Positions 10,495 to 21,691 of a stretch of 64,000 nucleotides of DNA are shown here, one piece after another. The translations under genes and the position numbers were made by a program. This DNA is from Bos javanicus (taxonomy: Eukaryota > Chordata > Mammalia > Artiodactyla > Bovidae). Below the pieces are notes generated by a model, which was not told the origin of the DNA, made no database searches, and was given only the letters and a program-made list of their open reading frames with translations. Location: positions 50,178,983 to 50,242,982 of the forward strand of contig NC_083890.1 in assembly GCF_032452875.1 (NCBI RefSeq), given 5' to 3'. The first letter of the stretch is position 1. Every line of letters starts with the position of its first letter.

Positions 10495-11385
10495 TGTTTT
10501 ATTCTGGTAAACTACATGTACCATACGGAGAAGGCAATGGCACCCACTCCAGCACAATTGCCTGGAAAACCCCAGGGACGGAGGAGTCTGGTGGGCCGCA
10601 GTCCATGGGGTCGCTAAGAGTCGGACATGACTCAGCGACTTCACTTTCCCTTTTCACTTTCATGCATTGGAGAAGGAAATGGCAACCCACTCCAGTGTTC
10701 TTGCCTGGAGAATCCCAGGGACGGGGGAGCCTGGTGGGCTGCTGTCTCTGGGGTCGCACAGAGTCGGACACGACTGAAGCGACTTAGCAGCAGCAGCAGC
10801 ACACATACCATAAAATCACCCATCTCAGCTTTTTTTAAGTGCAGCTCGGTTGTGACCTGCACGTTCATATTACTCTGCAGCCACCCCCACCGTCCATCAA
10901 CCTCTTCCATCTTCTCAAACCCAGACTCCATCCTCATTAGACACGAACCCCTCAGCCCCTGCCAGCCCCATTGTACCTTCTGTCTAAGGATCTGAATATT
11001 CTAGCAGCCTCCTGGAAGTGGAATCACGCTGTATTTGTCCTTTTGTGACTGACCTGTTTCCCTGAGCATCGTGTCTACAAGGTTTCTCTGTGTTGAGAAT
11101 TTCCTTCCTCTTTAAGGGATGCAGTGCAATGCTGCACCACATGCGCTGACCACACTTTGTCTATCCGTTCATTTGTTGGTGGACGCCTCTGGGCTGCTGT
11201 GAATGCTGCTGCTGCAGACTCGGATGTGCACATGCCTCTCCAGGGCCCTGCTTTCCATGTTTTCAGGCGTACGTCTGGACGTGGAACTGATGGGTCGTAC
11301 GGTAATCCTGTTTTTAATTTTTTGAGGGCCTGCCATACCGTTTTGCAGCACAGCTACACCGTTTTACGGCCCCTCAGCAGCGCAC
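10495..11385 (-). mobile_element. Ancient L1 3' UTR, split by BOV-A2
   Basis: Reverse L1M-type 3' UTR. The left piece ends at TGGTAAACTACATGTACCAT. It resumes after the SINE with ATACCATAAAATCACCCATC, then GAAGTGGAATCACGCTGTAT, TTTGTGACTGACCTG, TCTATCCGTTCATTTGTTGG and GGAACTGATGGGTCGTACGG. The two pieces are collinear in the L1 consensus, so the SINE inserted into it. Confidence 0.75.
10527..10800 (+). repeat. BOV-A2 dimeric SINE inside an L1
   Basis: Forward dimer ending in AGCAGCAGCAGCAGC. Flanked by ACATGTACCATA (10514-10525) and ACACATACCATA (10801-10812), a 12-bp TSD differing only at a TG/CA dinucleotide. Confidence 0.95.
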
Positions 11386-11597
11386 AGCTGGGAAGGAGGG
11401 CCGTGCTTTCTGGTTCACACAGAAGGCACTTCATGGCCCAGCGGCGGCCCAGCATGCACGCAGTCACTTCACGGCCAGAATTCTCGAGACCTGGTCCCCT
11501 GCTCAAAGGGACTCCTCGTCTCACAGGACTCCGCACAAACAGCTCTCACCCTCAGCCTCGCACGACTGCCCTGCAGCTTGTCTCACACCCACGACTC

Positions 11598-11790
11598 ATC
11601 CGCTCGCTCGCTCGCTCACTCATCTGTGTCAAAGACATTAACTGGGCCTTACACACCGCCAAGCCGCGTTCCAGACGCTCAGGACACACAAGGGACCCAC
11701 ACAGACTGAGACGTCTGCCTTCGGGGAGAAAGAGTACGTTCTCACGGGGAGTTAAGGCAGCCAACAGTGCATACAGTGCGCCCGTTCTCT
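11598..11790 (-). mobile_element. L2 LINE 3' end with (CGCT)n tail
   Basis: Reverse L2 3' end: the usual CATT-type tail position is a (CGCT)4-5 run (11601-11617). It is followed by diverged L2 sequence (CCAGACGCTCAGGACACACA, then GTACGTTCTCACGGGGAG). Assignment is by order of matches and is moderately diverged. 11386-11597 is unassigned. Confidence 0.6.
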
Positions 11791-12335
11791 GGAGTGTGGG
11801 GAGGGGTAAGTTCTAGGCACAAGGCGGGGTGGGGGGGCGTGGGCAGGCAAATGTGCTCCAACACGGGAGGCATCGTTTATGGAGAAGACCATCCTTTCCC
11901 ACCGCCCGTTTTCAGCCCTTCCACAGATTTGTCAACGGCTGTCAAAACTGATTTCAGTATACTCACGTTCAAGATAGTGTAGCTACATTTTAAAATCCAA
12001 CTTCTCTAATGATTGGTTGAAAATATTTTTGTTAATTTCAATTTCAAACCTTCCTTTCGTGTGAACTGGCAGATATGGAAATAGTCACAGAAATCCTTTA
12101 AAAATATTCTGTAAGAAATCGATGTTGATAAATCTGAACGGTGTGCCAAAGGTATAGTTCAGGTAACTACCAAATGGAACCTCTGATGTAATAGTATATT
12201 CTCTTAGTTTATTCTTTAGTCTTCAAACAAGTCACAACTGCAATTATAGTAAATTATAATTTAAATAAATAACTGAAAATTTAAAAATCTGGACAATCTA
12301 AATACAAATAAATTTAAATTATTAAATAATTTAAA
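11791..12335. other. Unassigned, AT-rich
   Basis: Starts with a G-rich patch (GGCGGGGTGGGGGGGCGTGG near 11823) that satisfies a four-run G-quadruplex pattern, then becomes strongly AT-rich. No exon or repeat family called. Confidence 0.4.
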
Positions 12336-12593
12336 TCAGTTCAGTTCAGCTGCTCGGTCATGTCCAACTCTTTGAGACCCCATGGACTGCAGCACGCCAG
12401 GCTTCCCTGTCCATCACCAGCTCCCAGAGTTTGCTCAAATTCATGTCCATGATGCCATGGAGTCGGTGATGCCATCCAACCATCGCATCCTCTGTCATCC
12501 CCTTCTCCTCCTGCCTTCAGTCTTTCCCAACATCAGGGTCTTTTCCAAGGAGTCTGTTCTTTGCATCAGATGGCCAAAGTATTGGAATTTCAG
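12336..12593 (-). mobile_element. BovB LINE 3' end
   Basis: Reverse, heavily 5'-truncated BovB beginning with the inverted tail TCAGTTCAGTTCAGC and running to CCAAAGTATTGGAATTTCAG. It abuts an AT microsatellite at 12594. Confidence 0.93.
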
Positions 12594-12622
12594 TTTAATT
12601 AAATTAATTAATTAATTAATTT
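12594..12622. repeat. (TTAA)n microsatellite
   Basis: TTAATTAAATTAATTAATTAATTAATT-type tract directly at the 5' (truncation) end of the reverse BovB, within an AT-rich neighbourhood. Confidence 0.85.
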
Positions 12623-13014
12623 CAGCTTTATTTATTTTATTTAAATAAATTAAAATGAATCTCAATTTTAATATGGTAACCAAATATATAAAATATTTTG
12701 TATGTTAACTAAAATCCACATTTATCAAGCACAAACCTTCACCTCTCACACTTTTCACTACTCCAAAACTTAAACACCAATCAAAATTCCAAGTGATCTT
12801 ATAGAATGATGTAATTCAAATAATACAAGTTCTTTTTTTTTCTTATAATCACTGTGTTTTCATTGTTCATTTTAAACCTACATATTTAAACACTTGAATA
12901 TGTAGCACCATGGGACATTTAAATAACAATTTTGAATTGTTACAAACTTCCCCTTGAAACAATTCTACTACTGAGACTTTTAAAAAATTGTATAAACAAT
13001 ATAGAATATGGTGT
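12623..13014. other. Unassigned AT-rich DNA
   Basis: Strongly AT-rich with several A/T homopolymers; no repeat family or exon recognised. Confidence 0.45.
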
Positions 13015-13150
13015 TTATTTTTTGTCTTTTAAAAGCTTTACAATTGAGGTGTAATCTGCACCCAGTAAAATTCACTCTTTTTTATGCAGGCCTATGAATT
13101 TTGACAAAGGTATTTTTCGTGTAACCACCACTACAAAACAAGAACTTAAA
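13015..13150 (-). mobile_element. Ancient L1 3' UTR fragment
   Basis: CAATTGAGGTGTAATCTGCA, CAGTAAAATTCACTC, CTATGAATTTTGACAAAGGT and GTGTAACCACCACTACAA occur in the order seen in inverted L1M 3' UTRs. Diverged, hence modest confidence. Confidence 0.6.
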
Positions 13151-13159
13151 TCACTATCT

Positions 13160-14703
13160 TGAGACATTTGCAGCCCATGATTATTGCGGCATTATTTGCA
13201 ACAACCAGGACATGAGAACATCTTAAGTGTCCACTGACAGATGCATGGATTAAAAAATGTGTCATAGATATCAGTCAGCTCAGTTCAGTCTCTCAGTCAT
13301 ATCCGACTCTTTGTGACCCCATGAATCACAGCATGCCAGGCCTCCCTGTCCACCACCAACTCCCGGAGTTCACTCAAACTCATGTCCATTGAGTCAGTGA
13401 TGCCATCTAGCCATCTCATCCTCTCTCGTCCCCTTCTCCTCCTGCCCCCAATCCCTCCCAGCATCAGGGTCTTTTCCAGTGAGTCAACTCTTCACATCAG
13501 GTGGCCAAAGTACTGGAGTTTCAGCTTTAGCATCAGTCCTTCCAGTGAACACCCAGGACTGATCTTCTTTAGGATGGACTGGTTTGGACCTCCTTGCAGT
13601 CCAAGGGACTCTTAAGAGTCTTCTCCAACACCACAGTTCAAAAGCATCAATTCATCGCTGCTCAGCTTTCTTCACAGTCCAACTCTCACATCCATACATG
13701 ACCACAGGAAAAACCATAGCCTTGACTAGACGGACCTTTGTTGGCAAAGTAATGTCTCTGCTTTTGAATATGCTGTCTAGGTTGGTCATAACTTTCCTTC
13801 TAAGGAGTAAGTGTCTTTTAATTTCATGGCTGCAGTCACCATCTGCAGTGATTTTGGAGCCCAGAAAAATAAAATCTGACACTGTTTCCACTGTTTCCCC
13901 ACCTATTTCCCATGAAGTGATGGGACCAGATGCCATGATCTTTGTTTTCTGAATGTTGAGCTTTAAGCCAACTTTTTCACTCTCTACTTTCACTTTCATC
14001 AAGAGGCTTTTTAGTTCCTCTTCACTTTCTGCCATAGGGGTGGTGTCATCTGCATATCTGAGGTTATTGATATTTCTCCCGGCAATCTTGATTCCAGCTT
14101 GTGCTTCATCCAGCCCAGCATTTCTCATGATGTACTCTGCATATAAGTTAAATAAGCAGGGTGACAATATACAGCCTTGACATACTCTTTTTCCTATTTG
14201 GAACCAGTCTGTTGTTCCAAGTCCAGTTCTAGGAGAATATTATTCAGCCATAAAAAGGAGGAAATCCTGCCATTTGCAACAGCATGTTCAAAGCTTGAAG
14301 GCTTTGAGTGAAATATGTCAGGCAGAGAAGGGCAATTACTGTGTGATCTCATCTGTTTGTGGAATCTAAAAAAAAAAAAACCAAAGTCACAGAAATGGAG
14401 AGTAGTTTGGCAGTTGCAGGGCATGGACAGTGGGGGAGTTCATGAACTTGGCAGAGTCTAGTGCCCAGTTATAAGACGAGTGTGTCTGGGGATGAGGCAT
14501 AGCGCAGCGACCGCAGTTGCCAGTGCTGCATTGTATGCGTGACATTTGCTAAGAGAGTAAATCTTCAAGCTTCTCACCACACACACACAAGGTGAGGCGA
14601 TACATGTGTTAACGGGCCTTATTGTGATGTAATATATATACATATTATCAAATCATCACACTGTATACCTTAAATATACATAATGTTGCATGTTAACAAT
14701 ACA
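13160..14703 (+). mobile_element. L1 LINE 3' end interrupted by BovB
   Basis: Forward L1 in two collinear parts. 13160-13268 has TTATTTGCAACAACCAGGAC, then CTTAAGTGTCCACTGACAG. 14231-14703 resumes with GAATATTATTCAGCCATAAA, passes GATCTCATCTGTTTGTGGAA and the 3' UTR (GCTAAGAGAGTAAATCTTCA, then TTATTGTGATGTAATATATA). The intervening 962 bases are a reverse BovB. The tail end is AT-rich. Confidence 0.9.
13269..14230 (-). mobile_element. BovB LINE, 5'-truncated, nested in L1
   Basis: About 960 bases of reverse BovB covering the 3' tail, ORF2 C-terminus and the RT catalytic core. On the minus strand 14167-13652 is a 171-codon open frame starting M-S-P-C-L-F-N-L-Y-A-E-Y and containing the YADD box in N-L-R-Y-A-D-D-T. 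It lacks the endonuclease and N-terminal RT, so it is a dead pseudogene copy. I found no convincing TSD, but the L1 on both sides fixes its limits. Confidence 0.95.
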
Positions 14704-15120
14704 GCTAGGAAAAAGCCCCGAGATCCAGAACAGTCCCAGCAATTCCCCTGCCTAACAAGTTAGTAAACCTTTCTTCCCACCTCCGCCTCTGGCAGTCACC
14801 TTGTATAACTTGGTTTTTCCAGGATGTCATGGAAATGAAAACCAGTCTTTGGGTCTGGCTTGTATTTCTCCCAGTGCCTTTGGGGGTCACCCCTGCCTGT
14901 GTGTGTATGGGGAGTTCATTTCCCTACACTGCTGAGTTAAGTGTCTGTCGGAGACGTGTATCCCAGTTTATCCACTCTCCACGGGAGACACGGTTGGGTT
15001 GTTCCCAGGTTTTGGCAGTTATGAATAAAGCCACTATAAAATTTTATGCATAGGTTTTTCTGTGAATATAAGTTTCTCATTTCAGTTGGGCAGTTTAAAC
15101 AATGTCATATTTATTTCTGA
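14704..15120 (-). mobile_element. Ancient L1 3' UTR fragment
   Basis: Reverse L1M-like 3' UTR recognisable by CACGGTTGGGTTGTTCCCAG, TTATGAATAAAGCCACTATA and the TTTTTCTGTGAATATAAG region. The first half is poorly conserved. Confidence 0.6.
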
Positions 15121-15227
15121 GTTCATGAAATCTTTTGATGAAATAAATGACATCCTAATTTTTGCATATTCAAACTCTTCATTGCTATAATAGAAAAATA
15201 CAACTGAGTTCTGTACACTGACAATCT

Positions 15228-15895
15228 AAGATCATGGCATCTGGTCCCATCACTTCACGGCAAATAGATGGGGGAAGAAGTGGCAACAGTGACAGATTTT
15301 ATTTTCTTGGGCTCCAAAATCACCGTGGACAGCGACTGCAGCCATGAAATTAAAAGTTGCTTGTTCTTTGGAAGAAAAGCTGTGACAAACCTAGAGCACA
15401 TATTAAAAAGCAGAGACATCACTTTGCTGACAAAGGTCTGTGTAATCAAAGCTATGGTTTTTCCAGTAGTCATGTCTGGATGTGAGAGCTGGACCATAAG
15501 GAAGGCTGAGCGCCGAAGGATTGATGCTTTTGAACTGTTGTATTGGTGAAGACTCTTGAGAGTCCCTTGGACTGAAAGGAGATCCAACCAGTCCATCAGT
15601 CTGGAAATCAGTCCTGAATATTCATTGAAAGGACTGATGCTGAAGCTGAAGCTTCAATACTTTGGATACTTGTTGGGAAGAACCGACTCACTGGAACAGA
15701 CCCTGATGCTGGGAAAGATTGAAGGAGGGAGGAGAAGGGGACGACAGAGGATGAGATGGTTGGATGGCATCACCGACACGATGGACATGAGTTTGAGCAA
15801 GCTCTGAGGAATGGCGAAGGATAAGGAAGCCTGGCGTGCTGCAGTCCATGGGGTTGCAAAGAGCCAGACATAACTGAGTGACTGAACAACAACAG
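15228..15895 (+). mobile_element. BovB LINE 3' portion
   Basis: Starts abruptly at AAGATCATGGCATCTGGTCC (after the RT core) and ends at TGACTGAACAACAACAG. Contains frames 15268-15549 and 15556-15807 from one decayed ORF2 C-terminus, separated by a TGA (15547-15549) where the consensus has a Trp codon. Confidence 0.94.
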
Positions 15896-16254
15896 TCTGT
15901 CCAGAAAATGTGCAAAGTTTGTTCTTTAATTGTAATAATTTAACCTAAGTTCATCTAGAGCTTTTCTGTTTAAAATGTTTGTTGCAAATTCCATTTTCTA
16001 AATTAAGGAAGTTCTCCTCTATCTTTAATTTGCTAAGATTTTTTCTTTTCACTTTTAATTTACATGAAGAATATTGATTTTTTTTTCTCCAAGCACTGCT
16101 CAGAAGTTGCAGGCGCTAAGAAAGGAAATAGTTGAATTCATTTCGATTGGAGCTTTTTGTTTGTTTTTCATTTCTGTAGTTGCTATGTAAATACAATGGG
16201 TCAAGAGAGTTTAAGACACTGGCCAAAGAGCGGCAGACAGAAATGGTAGCATGG
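15896..16254. other. AT-rich unassigned flank of CpG island
   Basis: Strongly AT-rich, only two or three CpG in the last ~230 bases, with T-runs at 16077-16086 and 16155-16170. No repeat or exon recognised. The contrast with the next 700 bases is sharp. Confidence 0.5.
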
Positions 16255-16960
16255 GATTAGAACTGGGTAGGAGGCCAAAAGGCGTGAGGGCGGGAAGGGG
16301 GAGAGGCGTCGGTGGTGATGCGGGAGCAGACACGGGTCAGAGGGATGAAGGAGGCTGGAAGTCAGAGGATGAAGCAGGGAGAAGAGCTGACGGCAGCCAG
16401 GGCCCGGCGCCGGAGCGTCAGCTCAGGTGGCCTGCTGGACTACGCTCTACGAATGGTGGTCGGACGCCTGGGCCCTGCTCTGGGTCAGTTACTCGAGACT
16501 CTTGGAGGCGCCGGGCACAGGCGCTCCGGGGCCCGGTGGTTGCAGCTGCAGCGGGCGGGGGAACCGGCCCTGGAAGGTGGGTGTGGGGGCTCCCAGGGGC
16601 AGGCCGAGGAAGGCGGGGTGCAGAGGTGACAGTGCATGGCTGATGCGGCGGGATGGGGCAGGGAAAGGAAGGCGACAGGGCGGGCTGGGCCGGCGGCCAC
16701 CACTCCCATCTGTCGCCGGATGCGTGCAGGCGCCTGAGAGGAAGGGGAGGAGGGGGCGGTCTTGGAGGGGCGAGGGGAAGGGAGCGGGCACTGGAAGATG
16801 ATGATAGCAGCAGAAGCTTTTGCAAAGTGTATTTGCAAAGTGGTCTGGAAAGAACAGCGTAGCTTGAGGGTGGCTTCGACTCGGGGAGACAGCAGCCTCG
16901 CGGAGGCGGCTGCGGGGAAGCAGGTGCGGGAGCAGACAGGGGCCTCCTTAAGGTCGCGCA
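16255..16960. promoter_or_regulatory. CpG island, candidate promoter
   Basis: GC-rich block with about 30 CpG in 16381-16740 by hand count, an unusually high density for this window. It carries four GC-box (GGGCGG) cores on the plus strand at 16288, 16553, 16678 and 16754. No repeat family explains it. Open frames on both strands (the longest 221 codons on the minus strand, 17150-16485) overlap completely and show no domain, so they are best read as a by-product of base composition. Neither direction nor a transcript can be assigned. Confidence 0.6.
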
Positions 16961-17789
16961 GCCCCGGAACCATTTGGAAAACATCCGCCAGTTTTGTCAG
17001 AGCGATTGCCACGTAGGTAGAGTTGGGGAGGGATGGTGTTTCCGTGTAGACACTGGCCGCCGGACAGTTTAGGGCTTTACCAGGGAGCCCGCCCCGTGAA
17101 GGCCCAAGATCCTGTGGATTTTGTGCACTCATTTTACCCCTGGCTGTCATTATGTTCCATTTGCCTTAAATCCATTACTGTTTTCAAATTTTATTTTATC
17201 TGGGATTATGTGTACTTTTCTAAGCTGCCTGAAACATGGGTTTGGTATGGGGTGCGTGATAAATAAATCATACAAAAGGATTTCTTGCAGAATGAATCAT
17301 TACCAACTTCTTTCCAATAGCCAATTCTGTTTATACATTACTTTCTCGAAACACATTCATTATAGGAGATGAACGTATTTTGGTTTGATCTAATTTTTCT
17401 TGTATAAGTAAGGGAACATTTCGAATCAAGGAAGAAGTTAAATTTATATGACCTCAGTGTTACAAGAGTGACCTCTGAGATGTTGGTAGCACAGAGCGGC
17501 TTTGGTTCCGATTCCTTGTGCCTTGTCCATCGGGCCATTTATTTACTTTGCCAAAACGAGCAAAGCAGGACTGTTTCTAAAGCGACTGAGAAGGACTGAC
17601 ACGACAGTTCCAGCACCCAGCCTTGGCACAGCCGCACGCACAGCCGACAGAGCATAGAAAACCGAGCAAGTTTAGGAAGTTGGCCTTTGATGCTGACTGA
17701 GAACTGAAGACAGACCCGGTGCCTGGACATGTGTGGCTTGGGCATTCTGCCGCGCTGATTGTTAACTGTTTCTGATGAGATGAGCAGAA
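16961..17789. other. Unassigned interval after CpG island
   Basis: Composition falls back to AT-rich. GATAAATAAATCATAC near 17258 contains an AATAAA hexamer, but nothing upstream supports a transcript end. Confidence 0.4.
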
Positions 17790-17990
17790 GAAATAGAACA
17801 GGTTGGTTAAGGGCCTGGGCTCTGGGGCTGGTACTTACCAATCTTTCTAAGTAAGCCTCTGTTTTATCATCTGTGACGTGGAGACAGCAGTTGCATCTGC
17901 CTCATGCAGGTGGGTGAGAATTAAACAAGATAATGCATTCGAGGCAGGAAGCATACTGCCTGGCACACACTGTAAACTGTTTATAGATGT
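17790..17990 (+). repeat. MIR SINE
   Basis: Forward MIR: TTTTATCATCTGTGACGTGG, GTGAGAATTAAACAAGATAA, TACTGCCTGGCACACACTGT. Nearly full length but diverged. Confidence 0.85.
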
Positions 17991-19455
17991 TAATGTGAAA
18001 AAATCGGCTTTCACTTTGCTCTTACTTACACTATGGTGCTATTCTAATCCTATGCATTTATACGTCTCTTTCTAAATGAAGTAATTCCTTAAGGATGGAG
18101 ACTTTCCCTGTTACATCCAACTGTGCCAAATACAGGAGACTCTGGCAGATTAATCTGGTTCTGGATCTTTCTCTCTTAACAAATGTCAGAGGTTTGTCTG
18201 AGCCAACATGCTTAAAGAAACGCACCAGGAAACCGCCTGTAACGTGGAACCCTCCGTGTGATTTCGTAGACCCATCTGCCTTTCTCTGTTCGTCAGTTGC
18301 CTTTTTAGTTCACAGATTTATACACTGCTTTCCTGATTACTAGAGCATAGGAGCGTTTTGGATGTTACTAGTGTGTTTCCAAAGCCAACTTAAAAAAATT
18401 GTTTTACTTTATTTTCGGTTGTGAAGTACTTGGGGAAGCAGAATATGCCTCTGTAATTTCTGCAGGAGCACTTTCTCTTGCTGTTTTCAATGCCTTTGGG
18501 GATTGATGGTGGTGCCTGGCTGGTGAACATGTGAATATTTTTCTCCTCCTTCTTAATAGAATGTTCCACTGGGAGATCTTCTAATTTTCAGGACTTGTGG
18601 GGCTTTAGTTTTGTTTTTCTCTGTCAGAAAAACGTAATCATCAAGTCCCAAAGCAGAAGCGTGAGAAACCGAGCAAAGACCCTCAGAGGGGCCCTGAAGC
18701 CGGAGCGTGACGCCCAGGCCTGATTCCCACTCCATACCCAAACGTTGCGTGGCTTCTGGCCTCCCACCTTAATACTGACCACTCCAAGCTTCCTGGGAGA
18801 ATGCTGTCTGTAAGGACTGAGTCAGCTGGTGTGTGCAGTGTGGTTCTCAGGCTCAGAACCAAAGCAGGCTTATGGGGAGGGGGCTGATTTAACTAGTGAA
18901 GAACACAACTTCCTGAAACCCTTTCTCTTCATTCAAGAATAGGTGTGGAGATGGATGTTCTTTCTAAAGTAAAAACCCACGTTGTTAAGAAAGCCTACTC
19001 CAGTATCGGGCCTATTTCTCTCGATTTTCCTAGTACATCCTCAGTTACCTTCAAGGACACTTTGCATCACAGAATTTACCTGAATTCTGAATCCTAGCAA
19101 ATATTTTGACTGTGGGCTTGATTTACGGCATCTGTTTTGTTAACTGTGGTCTCTTGTGAATTTTTAAAAGTAATATTTCATGCTGTCGGTTTTATCAAAA
19201 GATTTCATAGCTCACCGAATTTACTCACACTGACTTTTCATATTTACTTCTTAAATTGAAAGAGTCATACATACATATGCTTAAAAAAATAAGCGATGTA
19301 AAAGAAGTGGTAAAAAGTATCAGTAGAAACAAACCTTTCTTCCACTCCAGGTTTCCAACCCTCCAAGGCTTCCTCCAAAGAGATAGTCATAGTTACCAAT
19401 TAGCTCTGTATCTTTCTGGAATTTTCCATTTATGCACAAATCTACATGTATGTAT
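17991..19455. other. Unassigned interval
   Basis: About 1.5 kb, mostly AT-rich. TAATTCCTTAAGGATGGAGA at 18080 faintly recalls an L2 3' end. No splice-flanked conserved frame or repeat could be supported. Confidence 0.4.
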
Positions 19456-19620
19456 GGGGCTTCCCTGGTGGCTCAGCGGTAAAGAATCTGCCTGACAATG
19501 CAGGAGACTCGGGTTCAATCCCCTCCAGTATTGCCTAGAGAATCCCATGGACAGAGCAGCCTGACAAGCTATGGTCCGTAGGGTCACCAAGAGTCAGATA
19601 TGACTGAGAGCGACTCAGCA
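19456..19620 (+). repeat. Bov-tA SINE, internally deleted
   Basis: Forward Bov-tA with A-box region GGTGGCTCAGCGGTAAAG and B-box region GGGTTCAATCCC, then a jump directly to CTCCAGTATTGCCTAGAG: about 40 bases between head and monomer are missing. Confidence 0.92.
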
Positions 19621-20319
19621 CACACACAGGATGTTTGGAACAGGCACCCGTTTGTGTTTTTGCCTCCTGCGCTCCTGTTCAGGCCAGCCACAGCTGCCAT
19701 GCCTGGGACAGGCCTCGTGTCCTGGGAACACCTCCCAGTAACAGCATTTTCCTCCCCGGCATTCCCGAGCCCTGTGATCCCCTAATTAGACCTTCTTCCC
19801 TTTGGCTCTAGCTTCGCCCAATGGATCAAAGGCAGGTATTCCTGGGACTCTTGTGTTCTTGTTCATCGTGGCCTCAGTACCAGCGAATTTCTCAGATCCT
19901 TGTCTGGAACGAGTGCAGCTGGTGTAGGAAGTTGGCCAAATTGGGTGCCCTGGGAATGGGGGTGAGGGTGTGAAGAAGAAGAAAGGAGAAGTAGGCACCC
20001 CGTTCAGCTCGCTTACCAATTATTTTCCATAGAAACGTCTGTCTTCCCTGAATCCCTCTGGGAAGATAACTCCACAAACAAAGACGAGGCCAGGGAAGCT
20101 TTCTTTTCCGTGTTTTATACACTCAGGGGAGTCCTGGCCAATGACAACAGCCTACACATTCCAGTCTGAGCCAGAGTCCCTCCACGCTGCGAGGACACCA
20201 GACAGCAAGAAGGACCTCTTTGATAATCTGATAAAAGTGATGACTATTTCTGAAAACAATGAGCAAATGCTAACAACCTGTGCACCACAGCAAGGCTATT
20301 GTTTGTGTATTAACGCTCG
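19621..20319. other. Unassigned interval
   Basis: Mixed composition. A run of AAGAAGAAGAAAGGAGAAG lies near 19974. Nothing else recognised. Confidence 0.4.
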
Positions 20320-20700
20320 TCTGTTGTTGTTCGGGTGCTAAGCCATGTCCGACTCTTTGTGGCCCCATGGAGTGCAGCACACCAGGCTTCCCGGTCCTTC
20401 ACCGTCTCCCGGAGCTTGCTGAAACTCATGTCCATGAGTTGGTGATGCCATCCAACCATCTCATCTTCTGTCGTCCCCTTCTCCTCCTGCCTTCAATCTT
20501 TCCCAGCATCAGGGTCTATTCCAATGATTCGGCCACCTTCACATCAGGTGGCCAAGCTACTGGAGTTTCAGCTTCAGCAACAGTCCTTCCCGTGAATATT
20601 CAGGGTTGATTTCCTTTAGGATTGACTGGTTTTCCTTGCAGTCCAAAGGACTCCCAAGAGTCTTCTCCAGCACCACAGTTCGAAAGACTCAGTTCTTCTG
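20320..20700 (-). mobile_element. BovB LINE 3' end
   Basis: Reverse BovB from the inverted tail TGTTGTTGTTCGGGTGCTAA to the inverted region around CAGCACCACAGTTCGAAAG. It ends next to a MIR. Confidence 0.92.
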
Positions 20701-20701
20701 C

Positions 20702-20915
20702 TTATTGGGCAGTTGTTCTGTGTTGGGCACTGGGTCAAACAGCTCTGCATACTTACCTCATTTTACTTAAACCTTACAGTAGCACCTGTGAGGTAGGTGT
20801 TGCCACCCTCCATTTACAGACAAAAGACCAAAGATTCGGAGAGTTTAATATGCACAAGGGAGCCAAGGATAAAGTTGGGTTTGAATCCAACTCAAGACCA
20901 AGAGCTCCCATTGGA
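20702..20915 (-). repeat. MIR SINE
   Basis: Reverse MIR: TGTGTTGGGCACTGGGTCAA, TACCTCATTTTACTTAAACC, CTCCATTTACAGACAAAAGA, then GGGTTTGAATCCAACTC (inverted B-box side). Confidence 0.88.
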
Positions 20916-21184
20916 AGGTATCTCTGACCCACCAAGGTTGGTGGAGGACCAGGCTTGGGACGAGTCTATGCAGGGTCTCATGCATGTAGGCAGGAGAGCC
21001 AGGAACACCCGCATGAGCACACTGCCCTCCTGGGCGGAGGTGGCCTGAACGGGCCATGCCGAAATATACATACCTAGAAGGGCCGAACACAGAGCACCAA
21101 GTGTGCTCAGAGTCACCAAGAGCAGAAGGCAGGAGGGAGAGTTGGCGGCTTCATGTGAGCACGGGATGTGGAAATAGTAGTTGA
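20916..21184. other. Unassigned spacer
   Basis: 270 bases with no recognisable repeat or exon. Confidence 0.4.
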
Positions 21185-21280
21185 TGTTACCGAGTGCTGA
21201 TCACAGGTGAAGCAGTGATCTAAGGACACTACACGCTGTAACTCACTTAATCCTCAAAATAATTGTATGAGGGCACTAGT

Positions 21281-21493
21281 TCTCAGTCACTCAGTCGTGT
21301 CCGACTTGGCAACCCCACAGACTGTAGCCCACCAGGCTCCTCTGTCCATGGGATTCTCCAGGCAAGAATACTGGAGTGAGGTGCTGTGCCCTCTTCCAGG
21401 GGATCTTTCCCACTCAGGGATCGAACCCCCATCTCTTATGTCTCCTGCAGTGGCAGGTGGGTTCTTTACCACTAGAGCCACCTGGGAAGCCCC
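21281..21493 (-). repeat. Bov-tA SINE inserted in MIR
   Basis: Reverse full-length Bov-tA, from TCTCAGTCACTCAGTCGTGT to GAGCCACCTGGGAAGCCCC, including the inverted B-box segment GGGATCGAACCCCC. Confidence 0.94.
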
Positions 21494-21691
21494 TCTGAGG
21501 AAGGATTAATACTATTATTATAAACTGAGCAATGGAGTTAGAACGGGTCATGGTGGGGAGTTCTGACAAAACGTGGTCCACTGGAGAAGGGAATGGCAAA
21601 CCACTTCCGTATTCTTGCCTTAAGAACCATATGAACAGTGTGAAAAGGCAAAAAGATACAACACTGAAAGATGACTTCCCCAGGTCGGTAG

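Noticed and set aside
11124..11816. 230-codon plus-strand frame
   Set aside because: First part is antisense to an old L1 3' UTR and the last part runs into an inverted L2; not a host gene.
16485..17150. 221-codon minus-strand frame over the CpG island
   Set aside because: Overlaps several plus-strand frames and has a Pro/Ala/Ser-rich composition; more economical as a by-product of GC content.
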